From Methylobacterium sp. UNC378MF (GTDB lineage Bacteria; Pseudomonadota; Alphaproteobacteria; Rhizobiales; Beijerinckiaceae): 64,000 nucleotides of DNA. The stretch is from positions 124,001 through 188,000 of the forward strand of contig NZ_FMWU01000001.1 of assembly GCF_900103195.1 (NCBI RefSeq), given 5' to 3'. A program made the translations under genes and the position numbers. The notes below the pieces were generated by a model, which was not told the origin of the DNA, made no database searches, and saw only the letters and a program-made list of their open reading frames with translations. Of this stretch, positions 33,825-42,714 are shown piece by piece. Numbering within the stretch: position 1 is the first letter of the stretch; the number at the start of each line of letters is the position of its first letter.

Positions 33825-35081
33825 TCACGCGCCCAGCGCCAGCCAGTAGGTCGGCACCGACCCGGCGCCCGCCACGGCACCGGCCGTCGCGCGGCGGGTG
33901 CGGAGCGTGAACCCGGTCGCCGCCACGTCGCTGACCTGCGCGGCGTGGAGCGCGTCGCCGGCGCCGGCGACCGGCTGCGCCCAGACGCCGAGGCAGCTCC
34001 CCGGGAAGGCGGTGCCGAACGCCACCGCGACATCCGCGTCGGCGGCGGTGACAAGCCCCCACTGCGCGATCAGGCCGCCCGGGAGCCGGACCGACCCGTT
34101 CGCGCCGAGCACCTGCGCTCCGATCGCGAGCGGTGTCCCGTCGGCGCGCTGGTAGTGGCGCACGCGCCAGCGGCCCGCCCCGTCCGAGGTGGCGATGCAG
34201 GTGTCATCGGGGGCCGTGACGAGATCGGCCCGGGTCGGCAGCGCCAGCGTCTCGGGATCGTGGACCAGGGTCGCGGCGTCCGAGAAGCGCACGAACCGCT
34301 CCCGGTCGGCCGCGGGGCCGAAGCGGGCGATCCGCGCCGTGCCGGTGACGAGGACCCGCCGCGTGCCCGCCGCGCCGAGATCGGTGGTGGGGGCGGCCGC
34401 GAGCGCGGTCTCGGCCGAGGCGAAGTCGATCCCGCCGGTCCGCGCCGACGCGGTGAGCGCCGTGGCGAAGGCGGCGCCGTCGGGCGAGACCTTTAGGGTG
34501 AAGTCGTCGCTGCCGAGGGTGCCCAGCAGCGCCCGCGCCGCGTAGCCGGTCTCGAAGACCAGGGCGGCGTCGCGGGCGGCGGATTTCCGGTTGACGAAGA
34601 GCCGCATGTCGCCGGTGCCCGGCGTGGCGTCGTCCCAGGTCAGGAGCGCGGAATCGGACTTCACCGCGAGACGGTTGGTGGCGTCGGCCGCCGTGTTGAT
34701 CCCGAGGCGAGCGACGCTCTGGAGCGCCGTCAGCGTCCGGCGGAGGCTCGTCCAGGCCGCGCCGTCGAAGACGTAGAGGTCGGCCTCGTCGATCAGCCAG
34801 GCGAGCCAGCCGGCCCGCGGCACGGCGCCGGTCCAGACCCCGTCGGCGTAGCGCACTACCTGCCCGCCGAGCCCCGCCCAGGCCCCGCCGGGCTCGGACG
34901 CGGCCACGAGGTAGCGGTCGCCCTCCGCGGGGCTCGGGGGCGGCGCGGCGAGGTCCTTGTCCAGGCAGGCGAGCTGGACCAGCGCGTCGAGGAGGGAGAG
35001 TGCCTCGTTGTGGGTGACGTGCTTCTGCGCTTGGCTGGCGGCGATCAGCGGCAGGCCGAGATGGGGCGTGGCGTCGGACAT
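33825..35081 (-). CDS. DUF2793 phage/GTA protein
   Basis: A 418-residue protein with the DUF2793 signature at its N-terminus (LGLPLIAASQAQKHVTHNEAL), found in alphaproteobacterial prophages and GTA clusters next to the megatron gene. The C-terminal part is beta-rich (for example GGLIAQWGLVTAADADVAVAF), like tail-fibre or receptor-binding domains. It follows the megatron gene by 18 bases. A role in host surface recognition is likely by position but not shown. Confidence 0.82.
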   Translation of the reverse strand: MSDATPHLGLPLIAASQAQKHVTHNEALSLLDALVQLACLDKDLAAPPPSPAEGDRYLVAASEPGGAWAGLGGQVVRYADGVWTGAVPRAGWLAWLIDEADLYVFDGAAWTSLRRTLTALQSVARLGINTAADATNRLAVKSDSALLTWDDATPGTGDMRLFVNRKSAARDAALVFETGYAARALLGTLGSDDFTLKVSPDGAAFATALTASARTGGIDFASAETALAAAPTTDLGAAGTRRVLVTGTARIARFGPAADRERFVRFSDAATLVHDPETLALPTRADLVTAPDDTCIATSDGAGRWRVRHYQRADGTPLAIGAQVLGANGSVRLPGGLIAQWGLVTAADADVAVAFGTAFPGSCLGVWAQPVAGAGDALHAAQVSDVAATGFTLRTRRATAGAVAGAGSVPTYWLALGA

Positions 35082-35099
35082 GGGGCAGCTCCCGGGCGG

Positions 35100-38000
35100 T
35101 CAGGCCGAGCGGACGGGGATGCGGGCGCGGCAGGCGGGGCCGGGGCCGGCGAGGAGCCCAATCTGCGCCACCGCGACGTCGAGATGCGTCTGCGCGCCGC
35201 CGAAATCGGCCGCCTCGTCCGCGTAGAGACAATGCTGGGCCTCGGCCCGGAACGTCCGCAGGGCCGTGCCGGCGGTCGAGAACACCGTCACGGCGTAGGC
35301 TTCCGGCTCGTCGAGCGGGATCTCGGCCGGTTCCCAGGCGTCGCCGTCGCGGCGGGCCCGGCGGATCCAGGAGAGCCGCACCCCGTCCGCCGCGCGCCGC
35401 GCCCGCAGGTGGACCGGCCGCAGCGGCGTCAGCGCCGCGAGGCCGGCCGTGGCGGTGATCTCGGTGAAGGCCGGATCGGCCGGATCGCTGTCCGCCGGCC
35501 CGATCCGGTAGCGGAACGCGCGGCCGACCTCGTCGACCCGCTCGACGAGGGGCGTCACGGCGCCGTCGTCGAGGCGCACGATCAGGCTCCCCGCCGGGCT
35601 GACGCGCCCCGCCGCCGCCTCGCTGCCCGCGAGTCCGCGCAGGAAACCGGACAGCCGGTAGGTGTCGGGGCCGGTCAGGACCGCTTGCGCGGCGCAGAGC
35701 AGCTCCACGGCCCTGTCGGCGCCGAGCAGGGCGAACAGGTTGCCCCCGGCCAGCATCGCCCCCTCCCCGATCGACGCGAGGGCCACGCCGCGCCGCAGGG
35801 TGACGTCGAGATGCACGTCGCGCTGGATCCGCCAGAGCGGGCCGGCCGGCAGCGCCGACAGGGTGCGCCCGAGGCAGGCCGGATAGTCGACGATGCGGTG
35901 CAGGGCGAGCGGCCCGTCGCCCGCGGCGCGCCAGATCGCGACCGCGCCGGGCCAGGGCTCGGCCGCCACCGCGCAAGACTGGAGGATCGTCGGGTCGCCG
36001 CGGTCGACCGGCAGGTCGAGGGCGAGGGCGAGCGGCGGTCCCGGAAACGTGGGCGGCGCCACCGCCGCCTGGGCCATCTGGCGGGGCAGCCCGCGCCCGG
36101 GCCCTGCCCGGGGCGGAACGCCGCTCGCCTCGATCCGGCGCCCCGTGGGCGCGTCGTCGATCCGGTCGATCCGACGCAGGACCGTGCCGCCGGGCACGTC
36201 GGCCGGCACCGCCAGGAGGTCGCCGGGCTCCAGCTCGACCCGGCGCGGGCTCAGCGTGAACACCGCGCTGTCGCGGGCCGCGATCAGCCGGTCGAGCAGC
36301 GCCTCGGCCAGCCCGTCGCCGGTCTCGCGGCGGGTGACGATCGCCGCCTCGATCCGGGTCTCGCGCCGCCGCAGGCCGGCGGGCCGCACGGCCGACGCCG
36401 TGGCGCGGCGGTAATCCGGGCTCTCGGCTTCGGTGATCCCGAGTTCCACGGAGCGCGGCAGGGCGCTCTCCTCGGCCCGGACCTGATGCAGGACCGGCCG
36501 GTCCTCGGACAGCCGGACGAGGTCGGCCTCGGCCAGGATGACAGGCCGATCCCGGCGCGGGCCGCGCAGGCGCAAAGTCCCGGCCACCGCCGAGACGTCG
36601 AGGCCGTAGACCTGCGCCAGGGTCTCGAGGGCGCCGCGCGCCGTGAGCGGCCGGTCGATCACGTAGCCGTCGAGATAGGCGGCGGCCTCCACGGAGACCG
36701 GCGCGTCGAATCCGAAATCCGCGAGGATCCTCAGGACCAGCAGGTCGAGGTCGCAGCCCTCGATCCGCCCGGTGATCCAATGGCCGACCCGCCAGTTGGC
36801 GTTGTCGGCCCAGACGCCCCGGACCGTCGGGAAGGCCGGGAAGGGCCGCGCGTCCCAGGCCCAGACGAAGATCCCGTCGGGATCGACCATGCGGCCGCCA
36901 TAGACCGGCGAGACCGGGTTGTCGGCCTCCCGGAAGCCCGGCGCGGCCGGGTCGAACCGGGCGATCACCGCCTCCAGCCCGCGGAGCTGGATCAGCTCGT
37001 CCCGCAGGGCCCGGGATTCCGGTGGGAGGGCGCTCTCGGACGATTTCGGGTCCGGGAAGACGTTGGGACCGTTGGTGCCCTTGTCCACCGCCGGAACGCC
37101 GATCTCGGTGAGCCAGATCGGCTTGCCGGCCGGTACCCAGGCGGTGGTGCGGGTCTCGACGCCGCCGTCGCGCTCCACGTGCGGGTTCGACCACCACGCG
37201 ACGAGATCCTTGGCCCGGTAGAGCCAGGGCTTGCCGGCCGCGCCGTCGGTGATCGGCCGGCGGCGCTGGGCGGCCCGGTCGTCCGCGTCGGCGTAGTACC
37301 AGTCGAAGGCCTCGCCGGACGCACCCCGGGCCCTGAGATAGGCCCGGTCGGCGATGTCGCCCGCCACTGCGAGGTCGGCGTGGTCCGGCTCGTCGCGCCA
37401 GTCGGAGACGGGCGGGTACCAGTCGATCCCGACGGCGCCGATGTTGGGATCGGCGAACAGGTCGTCGAGGGGGAAGCGCACCGTCGCGCCGCCGTCGCCG
37501 ACCTGGGCGCCGTACTCGGTCCAGTCCGCCCCGTAGACCAGGGTGACCGCCGGGCCGAGGCGCTCGCGGAGTGCGGCGGCGAGGTCGCGCAGGGCCCGCA
37601 CCGCCGGGTAGCCGGCCTCGCCGCGCACCCGGGTGAGGCCGACGAGCTCGCTGCCGATCACGAAGGCCGCGAGCGGCGCGCCCGAGGCCGCCCAGCCGGC
37701 CGCGAGGTCGGCGTAGTGCAGGACGGCGTCGCGGTACCCGCTCGCGAAGAAGGCCGCGACCTGCGCGTCGGCCACGGCGGTCCCGTCCGGACTTCCCGGG
37801 CGGCCGGGGGCAGGATCGCAGGTGATGCGGCCGCGCCAGGGATAGGCGGGCTGCGCGGCGCCGGGCGCGTGCGGGTCGGGCAGCGCGTTGCCGGCCGGCA
37901 CGTCCATCATGACGAACGGGTAGAGGGACACCGCCAGCCCCCGGCGCGCCAGCTCGGCCACCAGCCGGGTCAGCCCCGCATCCGCGGGGGTGCCGCCATA

Positions 38001-39002
38001 GGCCGGGCTGCCGTCCGGGAGGGTCGAGACCGTTTCGGCGCGGTCGCGGGTGATCCCGGCGACGCACCAATCCTCAGGCAGGGCGCGCTTGCGGGCCGTC
38101 TCGACCTTCGGCACCACCCGGCAGGATCCGGCGCGCAGGTCGGTGCCGAACCACGTCGCCACCACGGCGACCCGGCGCAGGTTCGGGCAGAGCGCCTGGA
38201 GAGCGTCGAGGGAGGCGACGACGTCGGTGCCGCGCTGGAGCTGGTGGCGGTTGGCGGCCTCGGTGCGGCCGAGCCCGAGATCGACGGTGACCCGGTCCGG
38301 ATCGAGGCCGAACTCGCTTGCGCCGGGGATCAGGTCGACGGCGCGCACCCGCTCGAACAGGCCGTTGACCGGACGGATCACCTCGAAGGCGAATTGCGGG
38401 ACGCGGTTGCCGAAGGCGGCGAGGGCCAGGTTCTCGAACACCACGTAGGCGAGGCCGCGATAGGCGGGCGCGTTCTCCGCGCCCTCCTTGGCGACGATCA
38501 GCGGATCGGGCGCCTGGCCGGGGCCGCCGGTATGGACCCGCAGCGTCAGGCCGACCTGGTCGATCTCCCGTCCGTCCGCCCAGATCCGGCGGACGCCGGC
38601 GATCTCGCCCTCGCACAGGCCGACCGCGAGATTGGCGAAATAGCTGTAGCGGGTCGTGACGGTCTTCGGGCTGCCCGCCAGCCCGCCCTTGGCGGGGGCG
38701 GCGGCGCGCTGCACCGCGGTGTTGGCAACCTCCAGCGGACGGGTCGCCCAGATCAGGGTGCCGCCGATCCGCGCCCGCCCGTAGACCCGGGGGATCGGAT
38801 CGCCCTCCGTGGAGGTGAGCCCGGCGACGTCGGCGAGCCGCGGCCCCTCGACGAAGCGCGTGTGCCGCCCGGACCCCGACAGGGCGCCGCCGAGCGCCGC
38901 GCCCGCGACCGAGCCGAGCGCCCGCCCGACCATGCCGCCGACCGGGCCTCCGAGGGCGGTGCCCACGGCCGCGCCGGCCGAGGACAGGATCAGCGTCGCC
39001 AT
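35100..39002 (-). CDS. GTA baseplate megatron protein (GTA_TIM / host specificity, g15-like)
   Basis: The largest protein of the cluster, 1300 residues, equivalent to RcGTA g15. The N-terminus is a Gly/Ala-rich hydrophobic stretch (LSSAGAAVGTALGGPVGGMVG) followed by a hub-like domain. The central region (about 400-750) contains the GTA_TIM glycoside-hydrolase-like barrel, with strands such as VGIDWYPPVSDW, PIWLTEIGVPAVDKGTN and IFVWAWDARPFPAFP. The acidic residue in LTEIG is a candidate active-site Glu. The C-terminal third is beta-rich tail-tip sequence. It starts within the 3' end of the NlpC/P60 gene. Confidence 0.9.
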   Translation of the reverse strand: MATLILSSAGAAVGTALGGPVGGMVGRALGSVAGAALGGALSGSGRHTRFVEGPRLADVAGLTSTEGDPIPRVYGRARIGGTLIWATRPLEVANTAVQRAAAPAKGGLAGSPKTVTTRYSYFANLAVGLCEGEIAGVRRIWADGREIDQVGLTLRVHTGGPGQAPDPLIVAKEGAENAPAYRGLAYVVFENLALAAFGNRVPQFAFEVIRPVNGLFERVRAVDLIPGASEFGLDPDRVTVDLGLGRTEAANRHQLQRGTDVVASLDALQALCPNLRRVAVVATWFGTDLRAGSCRVVPKVETARKRALPEDWCVAGITRDRAETVSTLPDGSPAYGGTPADAGLTRLVAELARRGLAVSLYPFVMMDVPAGNALPDPHAPGAAQPAYPWRGRITCDPAPGRPGSPDGTAVADAQVAAFFASGYRDAVLHYADLAAGWAASGAPLAAFVIGSELVGLTRVRGEAGYPAVRALRDLAAALRERLGPAVTLVYGADWTEYGAQVGDGGATVRFPLDDLFADPNIGAVGIDWYPPVSDWRDEPDHADLAVAGDIADRAYLRARGASGEAFDWYYADADDRAAQRRRPITDGAAGKPWLYRAKDLVAWWSNPHVERDGGVETRTTAWVPAGKPIWLTEIGVPAVDKGTNGPNVFPDPKSSESALPPESRALRDELIQLRGLEAVIARFDPAAPGFREADNPVSPVYGGRMVDPDGIFVWAWDARPFPAFPTVRGVWADNANWRVGHWITGRIEGCDLDLLVLRILADFGFDAPVSVEAAAYLDGYVIDRPLTARGALETLAQVYGLDVSAVAGTLRLRGPRRDRPVILAEADLVRLSEDRPVLHQVRAEESALPRSVELGITEAESPDYRRATASAVRPAGLRRRETRIEAAIVTRRETGDGLAEALLDRLIAARDSAVFTLSPRRVELEPGDLLAVPADVPGGTVLRRIDRIDDAPTGRRIEASGVPPRAGPGRGLPRQMAQAAVAPPTFPGPPLALALDLPVDRGDPTILQSCAVAAEPWPGAVAIWRAAGDGPLALHRIVDYPACLGRTLSALPAGPLWRIQRDVHLDVTLRRGVALASIGEGAMLAGGNLFALLGADRAVELLCAAQAVLTGPDTYRLSGFLRGLAGSEAAAGRVSPAGSLIVRLDDGAVTPLVERVDEVGRAFRYRIGPADSDPADPAFTEITATAGLAALTPLRPVHLRARRAADGVRLSWIRRARRDGDAWEPAEIPLDEPEAYAVTVFSTAGTALRTFRAEAQHCLYADEAADFGGAQTHLDVAVAQIGLLAGPGPACRARIPVRSA

Positions 39003-39586
39003 GGTGGGGCTCCGAGATCGACCTGTTCGCCATCGACTCGCCGGTCTCGACGGTCCCGATGGTCACCGTGGCGGGGCTGCAGGTCGGACGTCGCGTCGCC
39101 GCGGCGGCCTGATGGGACTTGCGGAAACCGGAACACCCCCGTCGCGTGCCGGCGCCACCATCCGGTGAGCGCCACCTCGGCGACCACCGCGCCGTCGTGG
39201 GCGTGGATCATCGCGCTGTCGCCGGTGGCGATGGCGCAGTGGCGGGCCGGCAGGTGGCGGCGGAAAGCGAAGAGCAGGACGTCGCCCGGCCGCGGCGCCG
39301 CACCCGCCAGGGATCCGGGAACCGGCACGAGGTGGCGGGCGGCCGCCTCGGTCAGGGGGTCGGTCCCGGGCGCGGCCGATTCCGCCCAGGTGCCGGAATA
39401 GGGCGGCGGCACCTCCGGCTCGTCCCCGTAGAGCCCGCGCCAGACCCCGCGCAGCAGGCCCAGGCAGTCGCACCCTACGCCCCGCAGCGAGGCCTGATGG
39501 CGGTAGGGCGTGCCCAGCCACAGGCGCGCCTCCCCGAGCGCCGCAACACCGATATCTTGGCCGATATCCCGCCGCATCGCGCTCAT
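38990..39586 (-). CDS. NlpC/P60-family cell-wall peptidase (g14-like)
   Basis: A tail-tip peptidase of 198 residues that would cut peptidoglycan during DNA delivery. The nucleophile Cys is in GVGCDCLGLLRG, and the His in PARHCAIATGD or in MIHAHDG completes the NlpC/P60 site. The ATG at 39586 overlaps the upstream stop by four bases and the 3' end overlaps the megatron start by 13 bases, typical of this operon. The C-terminal 30 residues are unusually rich in Arg and Asp and fall in the overlap. Confidence 0.88.
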   Translation of the reverse strand: MSAMRRDIGQDIGVAALGEARLWLGTPYRHQASLRGVGCDCLGLLRGVWRGLYGDEPEVPPPYSGTWAESAAPGTDPLTEAAARHLVPVPGSLAGAAPRPGDVLLFAFRRHLPARHCAIATGDSAMIHAHDGAVVAEVALTGWWRRHATGVFRFPQVPSGRRGDATSDLQPRHGDHRDRRDRRVDGEQVDLGAPPWRR

Positions 39587-40458
39587 CGGAACAGGCTCCC
39601 GCCGTCGAGGACGTGGTCGGACCCCGGCACCGCCCGCATCACCGCGTCGTTGCCGGGCATGTGCGGGAAGCCCTGAAAGTTGACCGCGTTGGCGAAGCGG
39701 TCGCGACAGGTGGCGAGACGCTTGTCGCACCCGGCCGTGAGGCTGAACCCGTCGCCGACGGCGACCGGCCGGGGCGGCAGGGTCCAGAGTTCGATCAGGG
39801 ACCCGAGCTGGAGGCGCACATCCGCCGCGAGCCCGGCATTGGCCCCCGCGGTCCAGGTCAGCCGCCCGCCGGTGAACAGGCCATCCGCGAAGGAACCGGC
39901 GAGCGTCGCCGCGAGCGTGGCCGGCTCCGGCACGCTGGTCACGCGACCGGTGGTCGTCCAGGCGGCGCGGTCCACCCGGCAGCGCGCATCGCCGAGATCG
40001 GCGCCGCAGGTGGCCCGATAGGTGCGGCCCCGCTCGGCGCCGAGCCGGTGGGCGAGGCCGCGCAGCTCGGCCACGAAGGCGTCCCCATCCCGGCGCGCCT
40101 CGCCGATCGTGGCGACGTCGAGGAGGAGCCGCGTCTCGGGATGGGCCCAGTCGACCAGCCAGGTCTCCACCGCGGCGCCGTCGTAGAGGCCGCCGGCGAT
40201 GTCCGCCTCGGTGAGGCCGAGGCTGCTGAGCGCCCCGGCCACGTCGCCGCCGGAGACCGCGAAGCCCAGCTCGGCGCCGGCCTCGGCCGCCTCGAGCCCG
40301 GTGCGGGCAGCGTGGACGAGGCCAGCAACGGCCAGGTCGCGGTCGTGGTCGGTGAAGCCGAGGGCGAGCCCGTCCGGCCGCCGCAGGGACCAGCAGCGGC
40401 ACAGGGTGGTCACGCCGCCGGCCAGATGGGCCGCGAAGGCCTCGGGGATGTCGCGCAT
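39583..40458 (-). CDS. DUF2163 / BR0599-family tail protein (g13-like)
   Basis: A tail hub protein of 291 residues, equivalent to RcGTA g13. The family marks are MRDIPEAFAAHLAGGVTTLCRCW at the start, then LGFTDHDRDL, and the cysteine-rich C-terminal TAGCDKRLATCRDRFANAVNFQGFPHMPG, which probably binds a metal or iron-sulfur cluster through its Cys residues. A further Cys pair lies in TCGADLGDARC. It sits 14 bases after the DUF2460 gene. Confidence 0.9.
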   Translation of the reverse strand: MRDIPEAFAAHLAGGVTTLCRCWSLRRPDGLALGFTDHDRDLAVAGLVHAARTGLEAAEAGAELGFAVSGGDVAGALSSLGLTEADIAGGLYDGAAVETWLVDWAHPETRLLLDVATIGEARRDGDAFVAELRGLAHRLGAERGRTYRATCGADLGDARCRVDRAAWTTTGRVTSVPEPATLAATLAGSFADGLFTGGRLTWTAGANAGLAADVRLQLGSLIELWTLPPRPVAVGDGFSLTAGCDKRLATCRDRFANAVNFQGFPHMPGNDAVMRAVPGSDHVLDGGSLFR

Positions 40459-40472
40459 GGCGTTCCGCCTCC

Positions 40473-41114
40473 TCAGGGCACGATCTCGACCAGGGGCACC
40501 TTCGGGATCTCCCCGGCCGTGAAGGCGGCGAGGTCGATGGTCAGCGCGTCGGTGTCGAAGCGGACCGGCACGTCGAAGGCGAAGCCCGCCGTCACGGCCG
40601 CGCCGGGTGGCGGGGCTTGGCCGGGCGCGAAGGTGACGAGGCCGGTGGTAGGGTCGCAGGCGAAGGCGCCCGGCTCGATCTCCCGGCCCGAGACCGCGAC
40701 CCGGACGCTGCCCGCCACCGGCTTGGCGATCCGGCGGCGGTAGGGCGCGAAGCCGGCGCCGTAGGTCTTCATCAGCGGGAAGGCGGCCGCGGTGCCGTCG
40801 CCGGTGCCGAGGGGCTGGTCGAGGGGCCCGATCGGCCGGCCGGGCGGCCCGGAGCGGCCGTCGACCCGGTCGCGGAACCGGAAGCCGTAGAGCCGCCCGC
40901 GCCGCTCCTCGAAGAAGGCCAGCACCGCGTGCAGGGCGTCGAGGCCGCGCATCCCGAACCCAGCGTCGTAGCGGCGGCGGGAATCGGCCCAGCGGCCGTT
41001 CCGGTGCTCCCGGCCCGAGGCCAGGGTCACGATCTCGGTGAGCCGCTGCGGACCGCCGCCGGCACGCAGGGACACGTCGAGGGGGAACAGCACCTCGTGA
41101 AAGTCGTCGGCCAT
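40473..41114 (-). CDS. DUF2460 distal tail protein (g12-like)
   Basis: A 213-residue protein equivalent to RcGTA g12. Typical features: FHEVLFPLDVSLRAGGGPQR at the N-terminus, RRRYDAGFGMRGLDALHAVLAFFEERRGRLYGFRFRD in the middle, and a C-terminal beta-rich part ending AGEIPKVPLVEI. DUF2460 proteins form the distal tail ring. It follows the tape-measure gene by 37 bases. Confidence 0.9.
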   Translation of the reverse strand: MADDFHEVLFPLDVSLRAGGGPQRLTEIVTLASGREHRNGRWADSRRRYDAGFGMRGLDALHAVLAFFEERRGRLYGFRFRDRVDGRSGPPGRPIGPLDQPLGTGDGTAAAFPLMKTYGAGFAPYRRRIAKPVAGSVRVAVSGREIEPGAFACDPTTGLVTFAPGQAPPPGAAVTAGFAFDVPVRFDTDALTIDLAAFTAGEIPKVPLVEIVP

Positions 41115-41151
41115 GGCACACTCGGCGGTTGGATCGAGGCGGCGGACAGGC

Positions 41152-41724
41152 TCACGTCGCCCGCTGGCCGCGCGCCACCGCCCGGGCGAGGCTCGCGGTC
41201 ACCTGTGCCTCGGAGCGGCGGAAAGCCCCCGGATCCGGGGTCGCGATGTTGACGGTCACGGAGACCGGCCGGGCCGAGGCGCCGCCCGCGGCGACGCCGA
41301 GGCGGCCGTCCGGCCCGCGGCCGAGGGGCAGGATCGCCTCCGGCCCGGCCTCGCCCATGAGGCCGGTGCCGCCCGCCATGGGAAAGTAGGTCGGCGCGGC
41401 CACGACTCCGCCGGCGGCGAAGGGCTGGACGCGGCCGCCCCGGAACACGCCGCCCCGGGCGAAGCCGGTCTCCGAGCCCGAGCCCAGCATCGCGCCGATG
41501 AGGCCCGCGACCCCCGACTGGATCGGCCCGGCCGCCGCCCGCGTCGCCACGCCGGCGAGGCGCGCCCCGATCGTGCCGAGCACGCCGTCGAGGCTACGTC
41601 CGGACGCGGCCCCGCGGGTCAGCGCGGTGTCGAGGCTGCGGCCGAAACTCTGCGCCAGCCGGTCCATGGTCTCGAGCTGGCGGATCCGGTCGTCGGCCTG
41701 CGGGTCGGTCTCGCTCTCGGCCAT
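41152..41724 (-). CDS. Short tape-measure protein (g11-like)
   Basis: A tape-measure-type protein of 190 residues, far shorter than in phages with long tails but close to RcGTA g11 (about 219). It has an N-terminal helical part (DRIRQLETMDRLAQSFGRSL), a Gly/Ala-rich hydrophobic centre (PIQSGVAGLIGAMLGSG) and the tail-associated repeat-like motif GFARGGVFRGGRVQPFAAGGVV with GLMGEAGPEAILPL, seen in many tape-measure C-termini. The size predicts a very short tail. Confidence 0.85.
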   Translation of the reverse strand: MAESETDPQADDRIRQLETMDRLAQSFGRSLDTALTRGAASGRSLDGVLGTIGARLAGVATRAAAGPIQSGVAGLIGAMLGSGSETGFARGGVFRGGRVQPFAAGGVVAAPTYFPMAGGTGLMGEAGPEAILPLGRGPDGRLGVAAGGASARPVSVTVNIATPDPGAFRRSEAQVTASLARAVARGQRAT

Positions 41725-41733
41725 GGCGGTGCC

Positions 41734-41970
41734 TCATGTCGGATCGGGATAGGCGGCCAGCAGCCGCGCGAGGGCGGCGCGGGTCAGGGGCTCCGGCCCG
41801 GCGCGCCGGCCCAGCGCGGCGGCGAATTCGCGCGGCGTCGCCGACCAGAAGTCGCGGGGCCGCCAGCCCAGCACGCCGAGGCCGAGCGCGAGGGCGTCGT
41901 CCCATGGGAAGGTACCCGGAGCCGGATGCGGGGACGGAGCCTCCGCGTCCGGCTCTAGGGAGGGTTTGCC
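41734..41970 (-). CDS. Tail assembly chaperone, frameshifted second frame (g10.1/rcc01693-like)
   Basis: An open frame without any start codon that overlaps the end of the preceding GTA gene in the -1 frame. It encodes the short conserved family with FPWDDALALGLGVLGW, the following RPRDFWSATPREFAAAL stretch and PEPLTRAALARLLAAYPD before its TGA at 41734. No ATG, GTG, TTG or CTG occurs in this frame for more than 35 codons before the conserved part. Two slippery heptamers, GGGCCCG (41976-41970) and AAACCCT (41967-41961), lie in the overlap. It is therefore probably made as a C-terminal extension of g10 (about 184 residues in total) by -1 frameshifting, as in lambda G/GT. Confidence 0.7.
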   Translation of the reverse strand, partial: GKPSLEPDAEAPSPHPAPGTFPWDDALALGLGVLGWRPRDFWSATPREFAAALGRRAGPEPLTRAALARLLAAYPDPT

Positions 41971-42287
41971 GGGCCCGGCGCCTCCCCGAAGGCCACCGCC
42001 AGGACGTCGCCCAGGGCGGTCGAGACGGCGTCGAGCCCGCCCGCGAGCGGCAGCCGCGCCACGGCCGCGTCGTCGAGGTCGTGGCCCCCGCCCCGCAGGG
42101 CGACGCCGAGTAGGGCGATCAGGTCGCGGGCCGAGACGCGCCCGCCCGCGAAACGTGCGGCCAGGCCCGCGAGATCGCCGGCCTGGAGCGCCGCCTCCAG
42201 CTCGGCGAGCGCGCCGAGGGTGAGGCAGAGGGTGTAGCGCTGCCCGCCGAGGGCGAGCAGCACCTCGCCGCGGATGCGGTTGGCCAT
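41955..42287 (-). CDS. GTA-family tail protein (g10-like; tail chaperone, zero frame)
   Basis: A protein of 110 residues, equivalent to RcGTA g10. Features: MANRIRGEVLLALGGQRYTL with LTLGALAELEAAL, and a conserved RDLIALLGVALRGGG helix. Small proteins at this position, between the major tail and tape-measure genes, are tail assembly chaperones. The 3' end contains candidate -1 frameshift sites leading into the next frame, so two products are likely: 110 residues without a shift and about 184 with it. Confidence 0.85.
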   Translation of the reverse strand: MANRIRGEVLLALGGQRYTLCLTLGALAELEAALQAGDLAGLAARFAGGRVSARDLIALLGVALRGGGHDLDDAAVARLPLAGGLDAVSTALGDVLAVAFGEAPGPANPP

Positions 42288-42292
42288 GGGGC

Positions 42293-42709
42293 TCAGGCCG
42301 CCGTGAAGGCGAGCGCGCCGCCGGATTCGAGGCTCATGTCGAAGGTCACCTCGCCGGCATGGTCGCCCCGGTATTCGAGGCTCGCGATCTGGAACGGCCC
42401 TTCCAGGATCCCGAAGGCCGGGATCACGATCTGGAACGCCTCGACGGCGCCCTCGAAGAACAGCAGCCGCAGGCGCGCGTCCGAACCCTGGTCGCGGAAC
42501 ACGCCGGAGCCGGCGATCGCGGCCCGGCGCAACCCGGCCCCGGCGAGCAGTTCGCGCCAGCGCCCGGCGGAATCGGCGTTGGTGACGTCGACGGTCTCGG
42601 CGTTGAGGGTGATCTGGCGGCTGCGCAGGCCCGCCACCGCCACGAAGCTGCCCGCGCCGTCGCCGGCCCGGATCAGCAGGTCCTTCCCCTTCTGCGCGCC
42701 CATCGGCAC
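42293..42709 (-). CDS. Major tail protein, TP901-1 family (g9-like)
   Basis: Tail tube protein of 138 residues. Hallmarks: GKDLLIRAGDGAGSFVAVAGLRS, then LNAETVDVTNADSAGRWRELL with the conserved D-V-T-N pattern, and the ending SLEYRGDHAGEVTFDMSLESGG. It lies 5 bases before g10 and after the DUF3168 gene, the order in RcGTA. A longer start is possible by two codons (MPMG); the ATG at 42709 is used. Confidence 0.9.
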   Translation of the reverse strand: MPMGAQKGKDLLIRAGDGAGSFVAVAGLRSRQITLNAETVDVTNADSAGRWRELLAGAGLRRAAIAGSGVFRDQGSDARLRLLFFEGAVEAFQIVIPAFGILEGPFQIASLEYRGDHAGEVTFDMSLESGGALAFTAA

Positions 42710-42714
42710 CCTCC

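Noticed and set aside
35010..39401. A plus-strand frame of 1463 codons antisense to the megatron gene.
   Set aside because: Its composition (Arg, Gly, Ala, His, Asp) is that of an antisense shadow; the minus-strand frame contains clear GTA_TIM sequence.
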